Shown: positions 25,909-37,766, numbered from the stretch's first letter. The stretch is 56,205 nt of DNA from Flavobacteriaceae bacterium (GCA_947453885.1 CANGIF010000020.1:1-56205); one strand, 5' to 3'. Numbers and translations are program-made. The notes: generated by a model not told the origin, from the letters alone.

Positions 25909-26082
25909 TTAATCTTTAGTTTTAATTCGCTTTATAAAACCAATTACTGAAAAACTTATTCCCAAAATTAATAAAAAAATATAAAGAGATTGTACTCTGT
26001 CTCTAACAATATTTGCAAAAACAAAACTTAAAACACTAAAAATGTAAAATGCAATTGGAGGTGTAGCTTTAAAAAAATTCAT
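25909..26082 (-). CDS. Small two-helix membrane protein downstream of ftsY
   Basis: This is a 57-residue protein with two hydrophobic segments (about 10-24 and 33-50) joined by VRDRVQS and ending in a basic tail KRIKTKD. A longer version starting at 26160 would overlap ftsY by 74 bases. The ATG at 26082, four bases after the ftsY stop, starts cleanly, so I prefer it. Small membrane proteins often follow ftsY in Flavobacteriaceae, as far as I recall. The function is unknown. Confidence 0.6.
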   Translation of the reverse strand: MNFFKATPPIAFYIFSVLSFVFANIVRDRVQSLYIFLLILGISFSVIGFIKRIKTKD

Positions 26083-26086
26083 ACTT

Positions 26087-27040
26087 TTACTTAAAAAAAC
26101 TGTCCACAAATTCGTATTTATTAAAAACTTGAAGATCTTCAATACCTTCACCAACTCCAATATACTTTACAGGTATTTGGAATTGATCGGAAATTCCAAT
26201 TACAACTCCTCCCTTTGCTGTTCCGTCTAATTTAGTAACTGCCAGTGAAGTTACTTCAGTTGCAACAGTAAACTGTTTGGCTTGTTCAAAAGCATTTTGA
26301 CCTGTAGATCCGTCTAAAACTAAAAGTACGTCATGAGGTGCTTCACCTACAACTTTTTGCATAACACGCTTTACTTTTGTAAGTTCATTCATTAAACCAA
26401 TTTTGTTGTGTAATCTACCTGCTGTATCAATAATTACAATATCTGCATTTTGAGAAACGGCAGATTGAAGCGTATCAAATGCAACTGAAGCAGGATCGCT
26501 TCCCATTTGTTGTTTTATTAATGGCACATCAACTCTATCTGCCCAAATTTGAAGTTGATCAATAGCAGCTGCTCTAAACGTATCAGCAGCTCCTAATACA
26601 ACTTTAAAACCAGACTTTTTAAATTGATAAGCTAATTTTCCAATTGTTGTAGTTTTACCAACACCATTAACTCCTACTACCATTAAAACATAGGGTTTAG
26701 TTGTACTTGGAATTGAAAATTCAGTAGCTTCACCAGATTTTGTTTCAGAAAGTAAAGCTGATATTTCTTCTCGTAATATTTGATTTAATTCACTTGTTCC
26801 TAAATATTTATCTTCGGCAACTCTTTTTTCTATTCTTGTAATAATTTTCAAAGTAGTATTTACTCCAACATCAGAGCCAACTAATATTTCTTCAAGATTA
26901 TCAAGTACTTCATCATCAACTTTAGATTTTCCTGCGACTGCTTTGGTAAGTTTAGAAAAAAATGATGTTTTTGTTTTTTCTAAACCTTTGTCTAGTGTTT
27001 CTTTTTTTTCAGACGAAAATATTCTTTTAAAAAAACTCAT
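26087..27040 (-). CDS. ftsY: Signal recognition particle receptor FtsY
   Basis: This 317-residue SRP receptor GTPase docks ribosome-SRP complexes at the inner membrane for co-translational insertion. An N-terminal basic helix and a four-helix N domain (about 25-100) precede the G domain, which has P-loop GVNGVGKTT (123-131), then GAADTFRAAA, DTAGR and TKLDGTAKGG. It lacks the long acidic A domain of E. coli, as is usual for Bacteroidota. A terminator separates it from the upstream ribosomal-protein operon, so it probably has its own promoter. Confidence 0.97.
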   Translation of the reverse strand: MSFFKRIFSSEKKETLDKGLEKTKTSFFSKLTKAVAGKSKVDDEVLDNLEEILVGSDVGVNTTLKIITRIEKRVAEDKYLGTSELNQILREEISALLSETKSGEATEFSIPSTTKPYVLMVVGVNGVGKTTTIGKLAYQFKKSGFKVVLGAADTFRAAAIDQLQIWADRVDVPLIKQQMGSDPASVAFDTLQSAVSQNADIVIIDTAGRLHNKIGLMNELTKVKRVMQKVVGEAPHDVLLVLDGSTGQNAFEQAKQFTVATEVTSLAVTKLDGTAKGGVVIGISDQFQIPVKYIGVGEGIEDLQVFNKYEFVDSFFK

Positions 27041-27099
27041 AGCATTTAATTTTATAGAATTAAAACCTAAATTTAGGCTACTTTTCAGGCTGTAAATAT

Positions 27100-27138
27100 A
27101 AAAAATAAAAAAGCTACTTCCGAGAGAAAGTAGCTTTT
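27100..27138 (-). terminator. Terminator of the rpmB-rpmG-DUF4295 operon
   Basis: A perfect 10-bp stem (aaaagctact 27109-27118 / agtagctttt 27129-27138) with a 10-base loop is followed on the minus strand by a T-rich run. It lies 20 bases after the DUF4295 stop codon and before ftsY. Confidence 0.85.
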
Positions 27139-27157
27139 CTATAAAAGATATATTAGT

Positions 27158-27310
27158 TTATTTCTTTTTCAAGAATTCGTCAACCAATTCAGGAGACATA
27201 ATACTTTCTACGAATGTATATGCACCAGTTTTTGGTGATTTTACCATTTTAATAGCTTTAGATAATCTCTTTGAAGCTGTTTGTAACGATGCTACGGTTT
27301 TCTTTGCCAT
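27158..27310 (-). CDS. DUF4295 family small protein
   Basis: A 50-residue basic protein that begins MAKKTVASLQTASKRLSKAI and ends in DEFLKKK. It matches the DUF4295 family, which in Bacteroidota is almost always encoded directly after rpmB and rpmG, as here (9 bases after rpmG). The location suggests a ribosome-associated role, which is unproven. It is easily missed because of its length. The start codon and Lys-rich opening are like those of the neighbouring ribosomal proteins. Confidence 0.92.
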   Translation of the reverse strand: MAKKTVASLQTASKRLSKAIKMVKSPKTGAYTFVESIMSPELVDEFLKKK

Positions 27311-27319
27311 GACTTACTA

Positions 27320-27502
27320 CTATTTTATTTCTTTATGAACAGTAACTCTTTTTAAGATTGGATTAAATTTTTTAATCTCTAATCTATCTGGAGTATTTTT
27401 TTTGTTCTTTGTTGTTATGTATCTTGAAGTTCCTGGAACGCCTGAAGTTTTATGCTCAGTACATTCTAAAATTACTTGAATTCTATTACCTTTCTTTGCC
27501 AT
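27320..27502 (-). CDS. rpmG: 50S ribosomal protein L33
   Basis: This 60-residue protein has the L33 opening [16 protein letters not shown], followed by a typical segment [16 protein letters not shown] and end [12 protein letters not shown]. It is a small protein near the E site of the large subunit. The zinc-binding Cys pairs seen in some L33 forms are absent; only one Cys (ECTE) is present, so this is a Cys-poor, zinc-independent type. It lies between rpmB and the DUF4295 gene. Confidence 0.97.
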
Positions 27503-27530
27503 TTTACTTGTTTATTTTACTTGGAAAAGA

Positions 27531-27767
27531 TTATTTAATAAATCCTTCTGACTGTGCTTTTTTCAAAACTGCAGCTATTCCATTTTTATTAATTGTTTTT
27601 ATAGTTGATGCTGCTACTCTTAGAGTAATCCATCTGTCTTCTTCTGGAAGATAAAAACGCTTTTTAACTAAGTTTACAGAAAACTTTCTCTTAGTTTTGT
27701 TCATTGCATGAGAAACATTATTTCCCACCATCGCTCTTTTACCTGTAAGGTCACAAACTCTTGACAT
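27531..27767 (-). CDS. rpmB: 50S ribosomal protein L28
   Basis: This 78-residue protein shows the L28 pattern: [20 protein letters not shown] at the start, TKRKFSVNL, and [18 protein letters not shown]. It is the first gene of the rpmB-rpmG-DUF4295 operon. A possible minus-strand promoter is TTACTTTG at 27804-27811 with TTG at 27832-27834 (20-bp spacer), one mismatch from the -7 consensus. Confidence 0.97.
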   Translation of the reverse strand: MSRVCDLTGKRAMVGNNVSHAMNKTKRKFSVNLVKKRFYLPEEDRWITLRVAASTIKTINKNGIAAVLKKAQSEGFIK

Positions 27768-27838
27768 TATGCTTTTCTTTTATCGTTATTCAAAATCAGG
27801 GTGCAAAGTAAAGAAAAATAAACCTAGTACGCAAAAAA

Positions 27839-29092
27839 TTAATCTACATTTTTTAAAATTTCTTTATATACCATTTCCAAGCTTTTATTTACCGTTCTAT
27901 CTATCACTTTTTCACGTGGTTGCCCAAAATTAAATTCTTCTATGTAAACAGTATTTGGTGTTGCTAATGCTATAAAAACAGTTCCAATTGCAGCTTTTCC
28001 GTCACTTACTGTTGGCCCTGCGTTACCAGTTGTTGCAATAGCATAATCCGTTTTCATTATTTCTTTTACGGAAATTGCCATTTCTTTTGCAACAATTTCA
28101 CTAACAACCCCATATTTCAAAATTGTTTCATTAGAAATTTTTAATAAATCTATTTTAGTTTGTTTAGCGTAGGAAACAATAGAACCTTTAAAATAATTAG
28201 ATGCTCCTGCCACAGATGAAAGTACTTGAGCAATTTTCCCTCCTGTACAACTCTCAGCTGTTGCGATAGTTTTTTTAGTTTTTGCAAGCTGTCTTCCTAC
28301 CATTACTTCTATAGTTTCGTTTTCATCGAAACCAACAATTATTGAACCAATAATTTCATTTAAAAGACTTGTATTTTTATCAATTGCTACTTCAAGTATT
28401 TCTTTATTTGTTCCCCGTGCAGTCAAACGCAAACGAACCCTTCCTGGACTTGGTAAATAGGCTAATTTAATAAAATCAGGCAAGCTATTTTCCCAGTCTT
28501 CAATAAGCTCTGCAATTAAACTCTCACCCATTCCATAAGTTAAAATTGTTTTATGAAGTATGTAGGGTCGTTTGTATTCTTTAACAATTTTTGGGACAAT
28601 TTCGTTATCTACTAAATATTTCATTTCGTATGGAACTCCTGGTAGAGATACAAAAATTGTTGTATCTTTAATCATCCACATACCTGGAGCAGTGCCTACT
28701 TTGTTGTGAAGTACTGTACATTTTGAAGGCACTAATGCTTGGTCTTTGTTTATTTGTGAAATAGGCCTTTTGTAAATAACCTCAATTAATTGCGTTACAT
28801 GTTGTAAAACTTTCTCATTAACAATTAAATGATCATCAAAATAATCACAAAAAGTTTTTTTAGTAACATCGTCTTTAGTTGGACCTAAACCACCCGTAAT
28901 AATTACTAAATCAACACTATTTTGAAACTTAGAAAAGGTATTTAGAATATGCTCTTTATTGTCTGAAATTGAAATCATTTCTACTACTTCAATCCCAATT
29001 TTGTCTAATGATTTGGCAATATATCCTGAATTGGTATCTACTATTTGTCCAATAAGAATTTCATCTCCAATAGTAATTATTGATGCTTTCAT
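27839..29092 (-). CDS. cinA: CinA-family nicotinamide mononucleotide deamidase / competence-damage protein
   Basis: This 417-residue protein has both halves of CinA. The N-terminal domain (about 1-170) is MoCF/MogA-like, with [13 protein letters not shown] and [10 protein letters not shown]. The C-terminal domain (about 255-415) has [12 protein letters not shown] and a catalytic-type Ser-Lys arrangement. The C-terminal domain deamidates NMN to recycle NAD; the N-terminal domain is an ADP-ribose pyrophosphatase-like unit. Its start codon overlaps the stop of the upstream gene (TCAT at 29089-29092, that is ATGA), so the two are translationally coupled. Confidence 0.95.
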   Translation of the reverse strand: MKASIITIGDEILIGQIVDTNSGYIAKSLDKIGIEVVEMISISDNKEHILNTFSKFQNSVDLVIITGGLGPTKDDVTKKTFCDYFDDHLIVNEKVLQHVTQLIEVIYKRPISQINKDQALVPSKCTVLHNKVGTAPGMWMIKDTTIFVSLPGVPYEMKYLVDNEIVPKIVKEYKRPYILHKTILTYGMGESLIAELIEDWENSLPDFIKLAYLPSPGRVRLRLTARGTNKEILEVAIDKNTSLLNEIIGSIIVGFDENETIEVMVGRQLAKTKKTIATAESCTGGKIAQVLSSVAGASNYFKGSIVSYAKQTKIDLLKISNETILKYGVVSEIVAKEMAISVKEIMKTDYAIATTGNAGPTVSDGKAAIGTVFIALATPNTVYIEEFNFGQPREKVIDRTVNKSLEMVYKEILKNVD

Positions 29093-29811
29093 TTTGTTTT
29101 ATTATCTTTTATTGATCCTGAACTTCTTTTTTTACGTTTACTGAAATTTTCCTCTTTTTCCAACTTTCCATCAATATAAAATTTCCAAATTCCTACTTTC
29201 TTTCCCTTTAGATAAGTCCCTATGGATGCAATATTACCACTTGCATCTTTATAAACAGTTTCCCCTTCGTTTAATCCATTAATAAATGTAGTTGCTTCCA
29301 AAACAATACCATTTTCTAAATATTTTTTGTAACTTCCTTCTTTAACTCCATTCTTATAATTACATTCTTCGGCTACCTTACCCGATAAATAAAATACACT
29401 TCTCAATCCATCTAACTTTCCATTTTTATAATTCTCAATAGTCATTATTTCTTTTGAAGCTTCATGATAATATTTCCAGACACCTTCATTTAATTTGCCT
29501 ATAGACTTTCCTTCGCTTACCTTGTTCCCTTTTTGATCAAAAAAAGTAGTGTATGATGAATTGTCATTGTCGTTAAATTCTCTTGTTCCTACAACTACCT
29601 GCACTGTATTGTCATCATAGTATTTAAAAGTACCTATTTCTTTCCCGTGGTTAAAAGTTCCTTGATAACGCATTCTTTTAGAGGGTTCATAAAAGCCTTT
29701 CCATAAACCATGTTTAAGCCCTTTTTCATCTAGTTTATTTGAATCCGTTTGTGAATATGTAAGAAAAGTAGTAAATGCTATTAATAAAAATAAATATTTC
29801 ATTCTGGTCAT
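29089..29811 (-). CDS. MORN-like repeat protein (YwqK family), secreted
   Basis: This 240-residue protein has a signal peptide and then repeats of the MORN type ([55 protein letters not shown]). A start at 29802 would give a more usual signal peptide, [12 protein letters not shown]; the longer start adds three residues. YwqK-like proteins are sometimes labelled antitoxins, but no toxin gene is nearby. It is coupled by a four-base overlap to cinA. The function is unknown. Confidence 0.85.
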   Translation of the reverse strand: MTRMKYLFLLIAFTTFLTYSQTDSNKLDEKGLKHGLWKGFYEPSKRMRYQGTFNHGKEIGTFKYYDDNTVQVVVGTREFNDNDNSSYTTFFDQKGNKVSEGKSIGKLNEGVWKYYHEASKEIMTIENYKNGKLDGLRSVFYLSGKVAEECNYKNGVKEGSYKKYLENGIVLEATTFINGLNEGETVYKDASGNIASIGTYLKGKKVGIWKFYIDGKLEKEENFSKRKKRSSGSIKDNKTK

Positions 29812-29837
29812 TTTAAATTGTAACGAAAAATTGTATA

Positions 29838-29900
29838 TAATAGTATTTTATAAAAAAAATATCCGTTGAATGCGGATATTTTTTTTATAAAATACTATTA
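29838..29900 (-). terminator. Terminator with a perfect 28-bp inverted repeat
   Basis: The arms at 29838-29865 and 29873-29900 are exact reverse complements (28 bp) with the 7-base loop ttgaatg. The GC core is atccg/cggat, with eight A and eight T on either side, so it can end transcription on either strand. The right arm reaches the last three bases of yidC, so the stop codon is inside the hairpin. Its main job is to end the pyrG-yidC transcript. Confidence 0.9.
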
Positions 29901-31802
29901 TTTCTTTAATTTTTTCTGTTCTTCCGCTTGTTGCATTACTTCCTGTAATTTTTGTTGAAATCTTCCTTGTTTTTTAGGTTCTTTCATTTTGTTTTCCTGA
30001 ATTTGTGCATGGATTTTATCACTATCTACTATATAATTTTTAATAACGTACATAATAGCTATTGTAATTAAATTTGATATAAAGTTATATAAACTTAATC
30101 CTGATCCATAATTATTAAAAAACAACAACATCATTATTGGAGATATGTAAATCATAATTTTCATCATTTTAGCCATATCCGGCATTCCCTCTTGTTGAGG
30201 CGCAGCCATTTGTTGGTCCCCTGAAGTCATTTTCATATAAAAGAAAATGGCTATAGCAGCTAAAATTGGAAACAAACTTATATGATCACCATACACAGGA
30301 ATGTTGAACGGTAATTTAAAAATTTCATCGAAAGAAGACAAATCATCAGCCCAAAGAAAACCTTTTTGTCGTAATTCAAATGCGGATGGAAAAAACTGAA
30401 ATGAAGCATACATAAATGGAATTTGAATCAATGCTGGAATACATCCTGCCATTGGGTTTACTCCCGCTTTGTTATATAACTTCATTGTTTCTTGTTGCTT
30501 TTTCATTGGATCCTTAGCGAATTTTTCATTTAATTCGGTAATTTCTGGTCGCAATACTTTCATTTTGGCTTGTGACAAAAATGATTTATATGTTATTGGA
30601 GACATTGCTATTTTAACAAGTATAGTAAAAATAATAATAGCAATACCATAAGCTATGTATGAACTTAAAAAACCAAATAGTGGTATAAAAATAAATTTGT
30701 TAATCCAACCAAAAATCCCCCAACCTAATGGTATAATTTTATCTAAATTTTTGTCGTATGCTTTTAAAGTCTTATAATCAGTAGGGCCAAAATACCAACT
30801 CATTTTGTGATTTAATTCTCCATTTGTAAATGCAAGAGGAATAGTTGCTTTAAATTGTTTTGTAAAAACTGTATCTTTTTTTTCGTCATTAACTAGTTTG
30901 TTAGAATACAATTTTACTTTTGAAAAAGGAGTACTTGTTACTAAAATACTCGAGAAAAAATGTTGTTTAAATGCAATAAAACTGACTTTCTCAGGCGCTT
31001 CTTCTTTGTCTTTACCATCATTTACACTACTTTCTTTTCCGCCTTCATATTCATAACGAATATCGGTGTATCGGTTTTCGTAAACAATACTTTTTTCATT
31101 TCTATATGTTTTTAAATCCCATTGTAAATCAATTGGTTTTGAAATGTTTAATGAATTACTCAATCCTTGAGATTGAATATCAAAATCAACCATGTAGTTA
31201 TTTGGTTTTAAAACATATTTATATTCTAAATACTCATTTGCCCCTGCTTTTAATCGCATAGTAAGCACTTGATTTTCTCCAATTTTTACAAAGCTAGGTT
31301 CGAAAATTAAATCACTTGAATTTAAAACTATATTATTCTTGGTTAGTAGCTGAAGATTAAAACGGCTGTTATTATCTTTAATTAGCTCGACTATTTTCTT
31401 TGAGTTTTTATGAAACTTTTCAAATTTTTTGAGTTTTGTTTCTACTATATAACCACCTTTATTGGCTATTTTTAATTGAATTACATCATTCTCTAAAACT
31501 GTAAAGCCAGTTTTGTCAATTGGAAGTGTTGCTGTATAAGCAAAATTTCCTAATTTGCTTTTAAGTACATTAATTTGTGAAGAATCCGTTGGATTTAATT
31601 TAGGAACTTCTTGAAAACTACTTGCAACTTCTTTTATTGATTGTTGATTTGCAGTTACACTTTTCTCTGATTTTGATTTTGCTTTTTCAGCAGCAAGTTG
31701 TTCCGTTGAAGGTTGATTTTGATAAATAATCCACATCAAAATACCGAAAATCAATACAAAACCAATTATTGTGTTTAAATCTAACTTTTTATTTTCTTCC
31801 AT
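29898..31802 (-). CDS. yidC: Membrane protein insertase YidC
   Basis: This 634-residue insertase helps inner-membrane proteins fold and insert, alone or with Sec. It has an N-terminal membrane helix (about 9-25), a large periplasmic beta domain (about 60-340), and the conserved insertase core with helices starting at about 355 (GWINKFIFIPLFGFL, MSPITYKSFLSQAKMK, NPMAGCIPALIQIPFMYASF). The basic Lys/Gln-rich C-terminal tail (KMKEPKKQGRFQQK) may contact ribosomes. It follows pyrG by 38 bases and shares its transcript. Confidence 0.97.
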   Translation of the reverse strand: MEENKKLDLNTIIGFVLIFGILMWIIYQNQPSTEQLAAEKAKSKSEKSVTANQQSIKEVASSFQEVPKLNPTDSSQINVLKSKLGNFAYTATLPIDKTGFTVLENDVIQLKIANKGGYIVETKLKKFEKFHKNSKKIVELIKDNNSRFNLQLLTKNNIVLNSSDLIFEPSFVKIGENQVLTMRLKAGANEYLEYKYVLKPNNYMVDFDIQSQGLSNSLNISKPIDLQWDLKTYRNEKSIVYENRYTDIRYEYEGGKESSVNDGKDKEEAPEKVSFIAFKQHFFSSILVTSTPFSKVKLYSNKLVNDEKKDTVFTKQFKATIPLAFTNGELNHKMSWYFGPTDYKTLKAYDKNLDKIIPLGWGIFGWINKFIFIPLFGFLSSYIAYGIAIIIFTILVKIAMSPITYKSFLSQAKMKVLRPEITELNEKFAKDPMKKQQETMKLYNKAGVNPMAGCIPALIQIPFMYASFQFFPSAFELRQKGFLWADDLSSFDEIFKLPFNIPVYGDHISLFPILAAIAIFFYMKMTSGDQQMAAPQQEGMPDMAKMMKIMIYISPIMMLLFFNNYGSGLSLYNFISNLITIAIMYVIKNYIVDSDKIHAQIQENKMKEPKKQGRFQQKLQEVMQQAEEQKKLKK

Positions 31803-31840
31803 TGTATCTAATTTATTGAACGCATTAAGGCTCTTTTACA

Positions 31841-33493
<1,653 letters not shown>

Positions 33494-33536
33494 CTAATTG
33501 TTGTGTTGTTGTTGCGTATTCTTGTAAAAAACGATG

Positions 33537-33568
33537 CAAAAATACAATTATAAATTGACAACTAACAA
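33537..33568 (-). promoter_or_regulatory. Promoter of pyrG-yidC
   Basis: On the minus strand, TTG (33568-33566), a 21-base spacer and TATTTTTG (33544-33537) match the Bacteroidota consensus. Transcription would begin about 70 bases before the pyrG start codon. Confidence 0.6.
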
Positions 33569-33608
33569 CCCCTATTTCACAATTGTAAAGAAATCTTTAA
33601 ATTCAAAA

Positions 33609-33839
33609 TTATGGCTTTGGATATTGCTTTTTGATGTTTCTGATTAGTTTTTCCAAACCGTTTAATTTTAGTTCATAAACAAGTTTAATTTGTTCACCAA
33701 GTTGACCTTTTGGCAATCGATTGTTGTGTATCCAAACTAAATAATATTCAGGCAAATCAATTAAAAATTTACCTTCATATTTTCCAAAAGGCATTTGGGT
33801 ATGTGCGAGTTTGATCAAATATTTTTGTTGGTCATCCAT
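33609..33839 (-). CDS. DUF3820 family protein
   Basis: A 76-residue protein with the DUF3820 pattern MPFGKYEGKFLIDLPEYYLVW near residues 16-36, and a basic C-terminus. The family is small and soluble, and its function is not settled. It lies 49 bases after the OsmC gene on the same strand and is probably the last gene of the guaA-LysM-osmC-like transcript. Confidence 0.87.
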   Translation of the reverse strand: MDDQQKYLIKLAHTQMPFGKYEGKFLIDLPEYYLVWIHNNRLPKGQLGEQIKLVYELKLNGLEKLIRNIKKQYPKP

Positions 33840-33888
33840 TTTATTTAACCGAAAAGTTCAAAAAGATTCGATAAGAAATTATCACGCT

Positions 33889-34290
33889 TTATTTCCAATT
33901 GAAAGTTATTACTTGTTTAATTTCTGGATGCAAACTTAAATGAACTGGACAAGTCATTCCCGTGCGTTCCAAAATAGTTTTGACTTTATCATCAGCTACT
34001 AAACTCATATAAAATGTCACGTGAATTTCAGAAATTCTTCTTGGTTCTGTAGCCATTATTTTGGTTACTTCAGCTGTTGAACCTGAAAAATCAACATCTA
34101 AATCACTTGCTTTAATACCCATTACGGTTAGCATACAAGTTGCTAATGAATTAGCAACCATATCTGTTGGAGAAAAAGCAGCTCCCTTTCCATTGTTATC
34201 TGTTGGAGCGTCTGTTATAATTTCTGTTCCTGATTGCTGATGAACAGAAGAGGTGCGTAAAGCTCCTAAATAGGTTACTTTTGATGTCAT
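33889..34290 (-). CDS. OsmC/Ohr family peroxiredoxin-like protein
   Basis: This 133-residue protein has the OsmC fold signatures SPTDMVANSLATCMLTVMG and TGMTCPVHLSLHP, with the two redox cysteines Cys52 and Cys114. OsmC/Ohr proteins reduce organic hydroperoxides in the cytoplasm with thiol cofactors. It starts one base after the stop of the upstream LysM gene, so the two are co-transcribed. Confidence 0.94.
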   Translation of the reverse strand: MTSKVTYLGALRTSSVHQQSGTEIITDAPTDNNGKGAAFSPTDMVANSLATCMLTVMGIKASDLDVDFSGSTAEVTKIMATEPRRISEIHVTFYMSLVADDKVKTILERTGMTCPVHLSLHPEIKQVITFNWK

Positions 34291-34291
34291 T

Positions 34292-36154
34292 TTATTGTGG
34301 TTCAGAGATGGTTAAATCGTTAGTGTATTGTTGAATAAAAACACCCATGTTTTTGTAACCTCCATTTGGTTCTTTGGTATATTCAAATTTGTTTTCTACT
34401 TGCTCAGTTGTGGATTTTTTTATGGTTTCTTCAAAATTCACTTCTTGCGAAACGCGAATTAAAGTATCAAAAGTTATATCAAATCCTTTAATTGCATATT
34501 GGGAGGGTGCAATTTTGTTTTTCTCTTTAAATGCAATTTCAAATTTTTTATATTGCCCTAAATTATCATATTTTGTAAAAGAGGGAAAAGTTAGCTTTAA
34601 TTTAGTAAGTTTAGTCAAAGGTATTTCTTCAAAATCTAGCGTTGGATTAGGTTCAATTATTACTAATCGAATTTGATAGTCATTTAAACTTGCAATTAAA
34701 GTGTTAATAGTCGCCAAAACCATTCCTGTTTTTTCAGCTGCTAAAACCACATAATTTATTTTATCTTTAATTAATAAACTTTTTAAACTCTCCGTATTCA
34801 AATTGTTTTTATCATCAAATTCAGTAAATTGAATAGCTTCTAATTGTGTTTTTAAAAATTGTCTTGTTGCTATTTTTTTGGAATCAACAACAGCTATTAA
34901 AGCTCCTTTTTGTTGTTTTAAAAATCGAACCATACCTAATCTTAGTGCATCAACTGATGGACTTGCTACAAACATGTTAGCAAATGACTTAGCGTTTTCT
35001 TTTGAAAGTGGAGAAATTACGGGTACATCACTTGACTCTAATAAAGCAGCCACTTTTTCTACTTGAGTTTGATAAAATGGGCCTATTACAGCATTAAAAT
35101 TCTGTAGGTTATTTTGTTTCACCAATACTTCTACATTAGATCCCGACTTCGATTCTTCTGAATCTAAAATACTAATATCTAAATTTAATCCAAGAGTTTT
35201 AGCTGAATCTATAGCTTGAAGCGCTCCTGCATAAAAATCTAAAGTCATGTTTAAAAAGCTATCTTTCTTCAACCGATCAGCAAGTGTATTTACTGAATCT
35301 TTTTCAATTTTTGCAATATTAAATGGTAACAAAAGAGCTACTTTTTTCTTTTCTTTATTTTTTATAGATTGTAATAAATCTGATTTTGCTTTTGTATCAT
35401 TTATATAAACGGAACTTGAAGGAATTTTAATTTTTTGCCCTTCTTGAATTCCTTCTTTAATCTCTGGATTTAACGCAATCAATTCATCTTGCTTTACACC
35501 ATAACTTTTTGCAACACTAAACACTGTTTCTTTTGCTTTAACTTCGTGTAAAACAAATGTAATTCTAGCAGGATTTACTTCTAATGTAGCGCTTTTAGAG
35601 TCCTTAGATACAAGTAACTTATAACCTAAAGGCAAATTTTCAGGAATAGTTGGATTCCAATTATTTAATTGTTCTAAAGTTATTCCATATTGTTTTGCAA
35701 TTGAAAATTTAGTCTCTTTAGCCAAAACTTCATGATATTTAGTTGTTACGCTATTATTTCCTAAATTATTAATTTTTGGTTTAGGAATTACTAATATCTG
35801 ACCTGTTTTAATGCCATTTGTTTCAATTCCTGGATTTGATTTGTATAATTCACCTACTGCAATTTCATAGTGTTTTGCGATACCGTAAACAGTTTCTTTT
35901 TGAATTACTTCGTGAATTCTTGAATCTGATTTTTTCTCATTTTTAGTTGCAATTGGAATCAACAAAACCAAATCTTGTGCAATACCATTTTTTGCATCTG
36001 GATTTTCTCTATAAATATCAAATGGTGTTACATTATATTTCTGTGCTATTTGCTTTACGGTTTCTCCTTTCGCAACTATATGCTTAGTAAAACTCTGTGC
36101 AAAAACAGTAGTAGTAAAAACAAAAAACACAAGGTAAATAACTCTATTAAGCAT
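34292..36154 (-). CDS. LysM-repeat protein with a periplasmic-binding-protein-like domain
   Basis: This 620-residue protein has a signal peptide ending in VFAQ (about residue 19). Four LysM domains follow within residues about 22-250 (HIVAKGETVKQIAQKYNVT, EVIQKETVYGIAKHYEI, EVLAKETKFSIAKQYGI, EVKAKETVFSVAKSYGV). From about 275 it continues as a type I periplasmic-binding-protein-like domain (KKVALLLPFNI). LysM binds peptidoglycan, so this should be an envelope protein. The ligand of the second domain is unknown. It lies between guaA and the OsmC gene, an arrangement I believe is common in Flavobacteriaceae. Confidence 0.92.
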   Translation of the reverse strand: MLNRVIYLVFFVFTTTVFAQSFTKHIVAKGETVKQIAQKYNVTPFDIYRENPDAKNGIAQDLVLLIPIATKNEKKSDSRIHEVIQKETVYGIAKHYEIAVGELYKSNPGIETNGIKTGQILVIPKPKINNLGNNSVTTKYHEVLAKETKFSIAKQYGITLEQLNNWNPTIPENLPLGYKLLVSKDSKSATLEVNPARITFVLHEVKAKETVFSVAKSYGVKQDELIALNPEIKEGIQEGQKIKIPSSSVYINDTKAKSDLLQSIKNKEKKKVALLLPFNIAKIEKDSVNTLADRLKKDSFLNMTLDFYAGALQAIDSAKTLGLNLDISILDSEESKSGSNVEVLVKQNNLQNFNAVIGPFYQTQVEKVAALLESSDVPVISPLSKENAKSFANMFVASPSVDALRLGMVRFLKQQKGALIAVVDSKKIATRQFLKTQLEAIQFTEFDDKNNLNTESLKSLLIKDKINYVVLAAEKTGMVLATINTLIASLNDYQIRLVIIEPNPTLDFEEIPLTKLTKLKLTFPSFTKYDNLGQYKKFEIAFKEKNKIAPSQYAIKGFDITFDTLIRVSQEVNFEETIKKSTTEQVENKFEYTKEPNGGYKNMGVFIQQYTNDLTISEPQ

Positions 36155-36186
36155 ATCTTTTATATTAAATCCTAATCAATTTTTAA

Positions 36187-37716
36187 CTATTCCCACTCTA
36201 TCGTTGCTGGCGGTTTAGAACTAATGTCGTAAACCACACGATTTACCCCTTTCACTTTATTGATAATATCGTTGGATATTTTCATCAAAAATTCATAAGG
36301 CAAATGTACCCAATCGGCAGTCATTCCGTCAGTAGATTCTACAGCACGCAAGGCAACTACTTTTTCATAAGTACGCTCGTCACCCATAACGCCTACACTG
36401 TTTACAGGAAGCAAAATAGCTCCCGCTTGCCAAACTTTATCATACAAACCCCACGATTTTAAACCTTCAATAAACACGGCATCTACCTCTTGCAAGATAG
36501 CGACTTTTTCTGGAGTTATGTCTCCTAAAATTCGGATGGAAAGTCCAGGACCAGGAAATGGATGACGACCCAATAATTCGGGGTCAATTCCCAGCGTTGC
36601 TCCTACTCTACGCACTTCATCTTTGAACAACATGCGCAAAGGTTCTACAATTTTGAGCTTCATGTAATCGGGTAATCCACCTACATTATGATGCGATTTT
36701 ATCGTTGCCGATGGCCCTTTTACAGAAACCGATTCAATTACGTCAGGATATATAGTGCCTTGCGCCAACCATTTAACGTCTTCAATCAAATGGGATTCGT
36801 CATCAAAAACTTCAATAAAAACACGTCCTATGATTTTGCGTTTGGTTTCTGGATCGCTCACTCCTGCTAATGCTGCCAAAAAACGATCGCCTGCATCGAC
36901 GCCTTTCACGTTCAAACCCATGCCTTTGTATTGTTCGAGTACATTATGAAATTCGTTTTTGCGCAACAGTCCGTTGTTGACAAAAATACAATACAAATTC
37001 TTTCCGATGGCTTGGTGCAATAAAACAGCAGCAACCGTAGAGTCCACACCACCTGACAAACCTAAAACTACTTTATCTTCTTGCAATTTCTCTTTGAGTT
37101 CCGAAACCATTTCTTCCACAAACGCATTTGGAGTGAAATTTTGAGGTACTTCGGCTATTTTAACTAAGAAATTTTCGAGCATTTTAGTCCCATCGGTCGA
37201 ATGAAAAACCTCGGGATGGTATTGAATGGCATAAGTTGTTTCGCCCTCAATTTTGTAGGCAGCATATTCCACATCGTGGGTGCTGGCTAGTTTAATTCCG
37301 TTGGTGGGAAGTGCTTTAATGCTGTCGCTATGGCTCATCCAAACTTGACTATTTTCAGGAACGCCTTCAAAGAATAGTTCGTTTTCTTTGATGTAAGACA
37401 AATGGGCTCTTCCATATTCTCGGGTGTTGGAAGCCGCTACTTCGCCTCCACTGAAATGGGACAAATATTGTGCTCCGTAACAAACGGCAAGCAAGGGTAA
37501 TTTTCCTCTTATTTGTGATAAATCTGGATGTGGCGCGTCTTCTGCACGAACAGAAAAAGGGCTTCCGCCTAATATTACCGCTTTGTAAGACGATAAATCC
37601 TCTGGAAAATGATTGTAAGGAAAAATTTCGCAGAATATATTCAATTCGCGAACTCTTCGGGCAATAAGTTGTGTGTATTGCGATCCGAAATCTAAAATTA
37701 GTACGTTGTGTTGCAT
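36187..37716 (-). CDS. guaA: GMP synthase (glutamine-hydrolysing)
   Basis: This 509-residue enzyme converts XMP to GMP. The N-terminal glutaminase has Cys in AVCYGAQYL and the His/Glu pair in QYHPEVFHS. The ATP pyrophosphatase domain has the P-loop LSGGVDST. The C-terminal dimerisation domain ends in [10 protein letters not shown] use the ATG at 37716 ([13 protein letters not shown]), the usual start, in preference to TTG at 37722. Its DNA is unusually GC-rich for this window; three 60-base samples count 42, 45 and 52%, against 32% in the next gene. The change is abrupt at the stop codon. Confidence 0.98.
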   Translation of the reverse strand: MQHNVLILDFGSQYTQLIARRVRELNIFCEIFPYNHFPEDLSSYKAVILGGSPFSVRAEDAPHPDLSQIRGKLPLLAVCYGAQYLSHFSGGEVAASNTREYGRAHLSYIKENELFFEGVPENSQVWMSHSDSIKALPTNGIKLASTHDVEYAAYKIEGETTYAIQYHPEVFHSTDGTKMLENFLVKIAEVPQNFTPNAFVEEMVSELKEKLQEDKVVLGLSGGVDSTVAAVLLHQAIGKNLYCIFVNNGLLRKNEFHNVLEQYKGMGLNVKGVDAGDRFLAALAGVSDPETKRKIIGRVFIEVFDDESHLIEDVKWLAQGTIYPDVIESVSVKGPSATIKSHHNVGGLPDYMKLKIVEPLRMLFKDEVRRVGATLGIDPELLGRHPFPGPGLSIRILGDITPEKVAILQEVDAVFIEGLKSWGLYDKVWQAGAILLPVNSVGVMGDERTYEKVVALRAVESTDGMTADWVHLPYEFLMKISNDIINKVKGVNRVVYDISSKPPATIEWE

Positions 37717-37766
37717 GTGCAAAAATAACTTTTATATTCGGAAATTAGTAGTTGTGCAAAAAAAAT

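Noticed and set aside
29089..29811. Toxin-antitoxin module (YwqK label)
   Set aside because: No toxin gene is adjacent, and a signal peptide argues against a cytoplasmic antitoxin.
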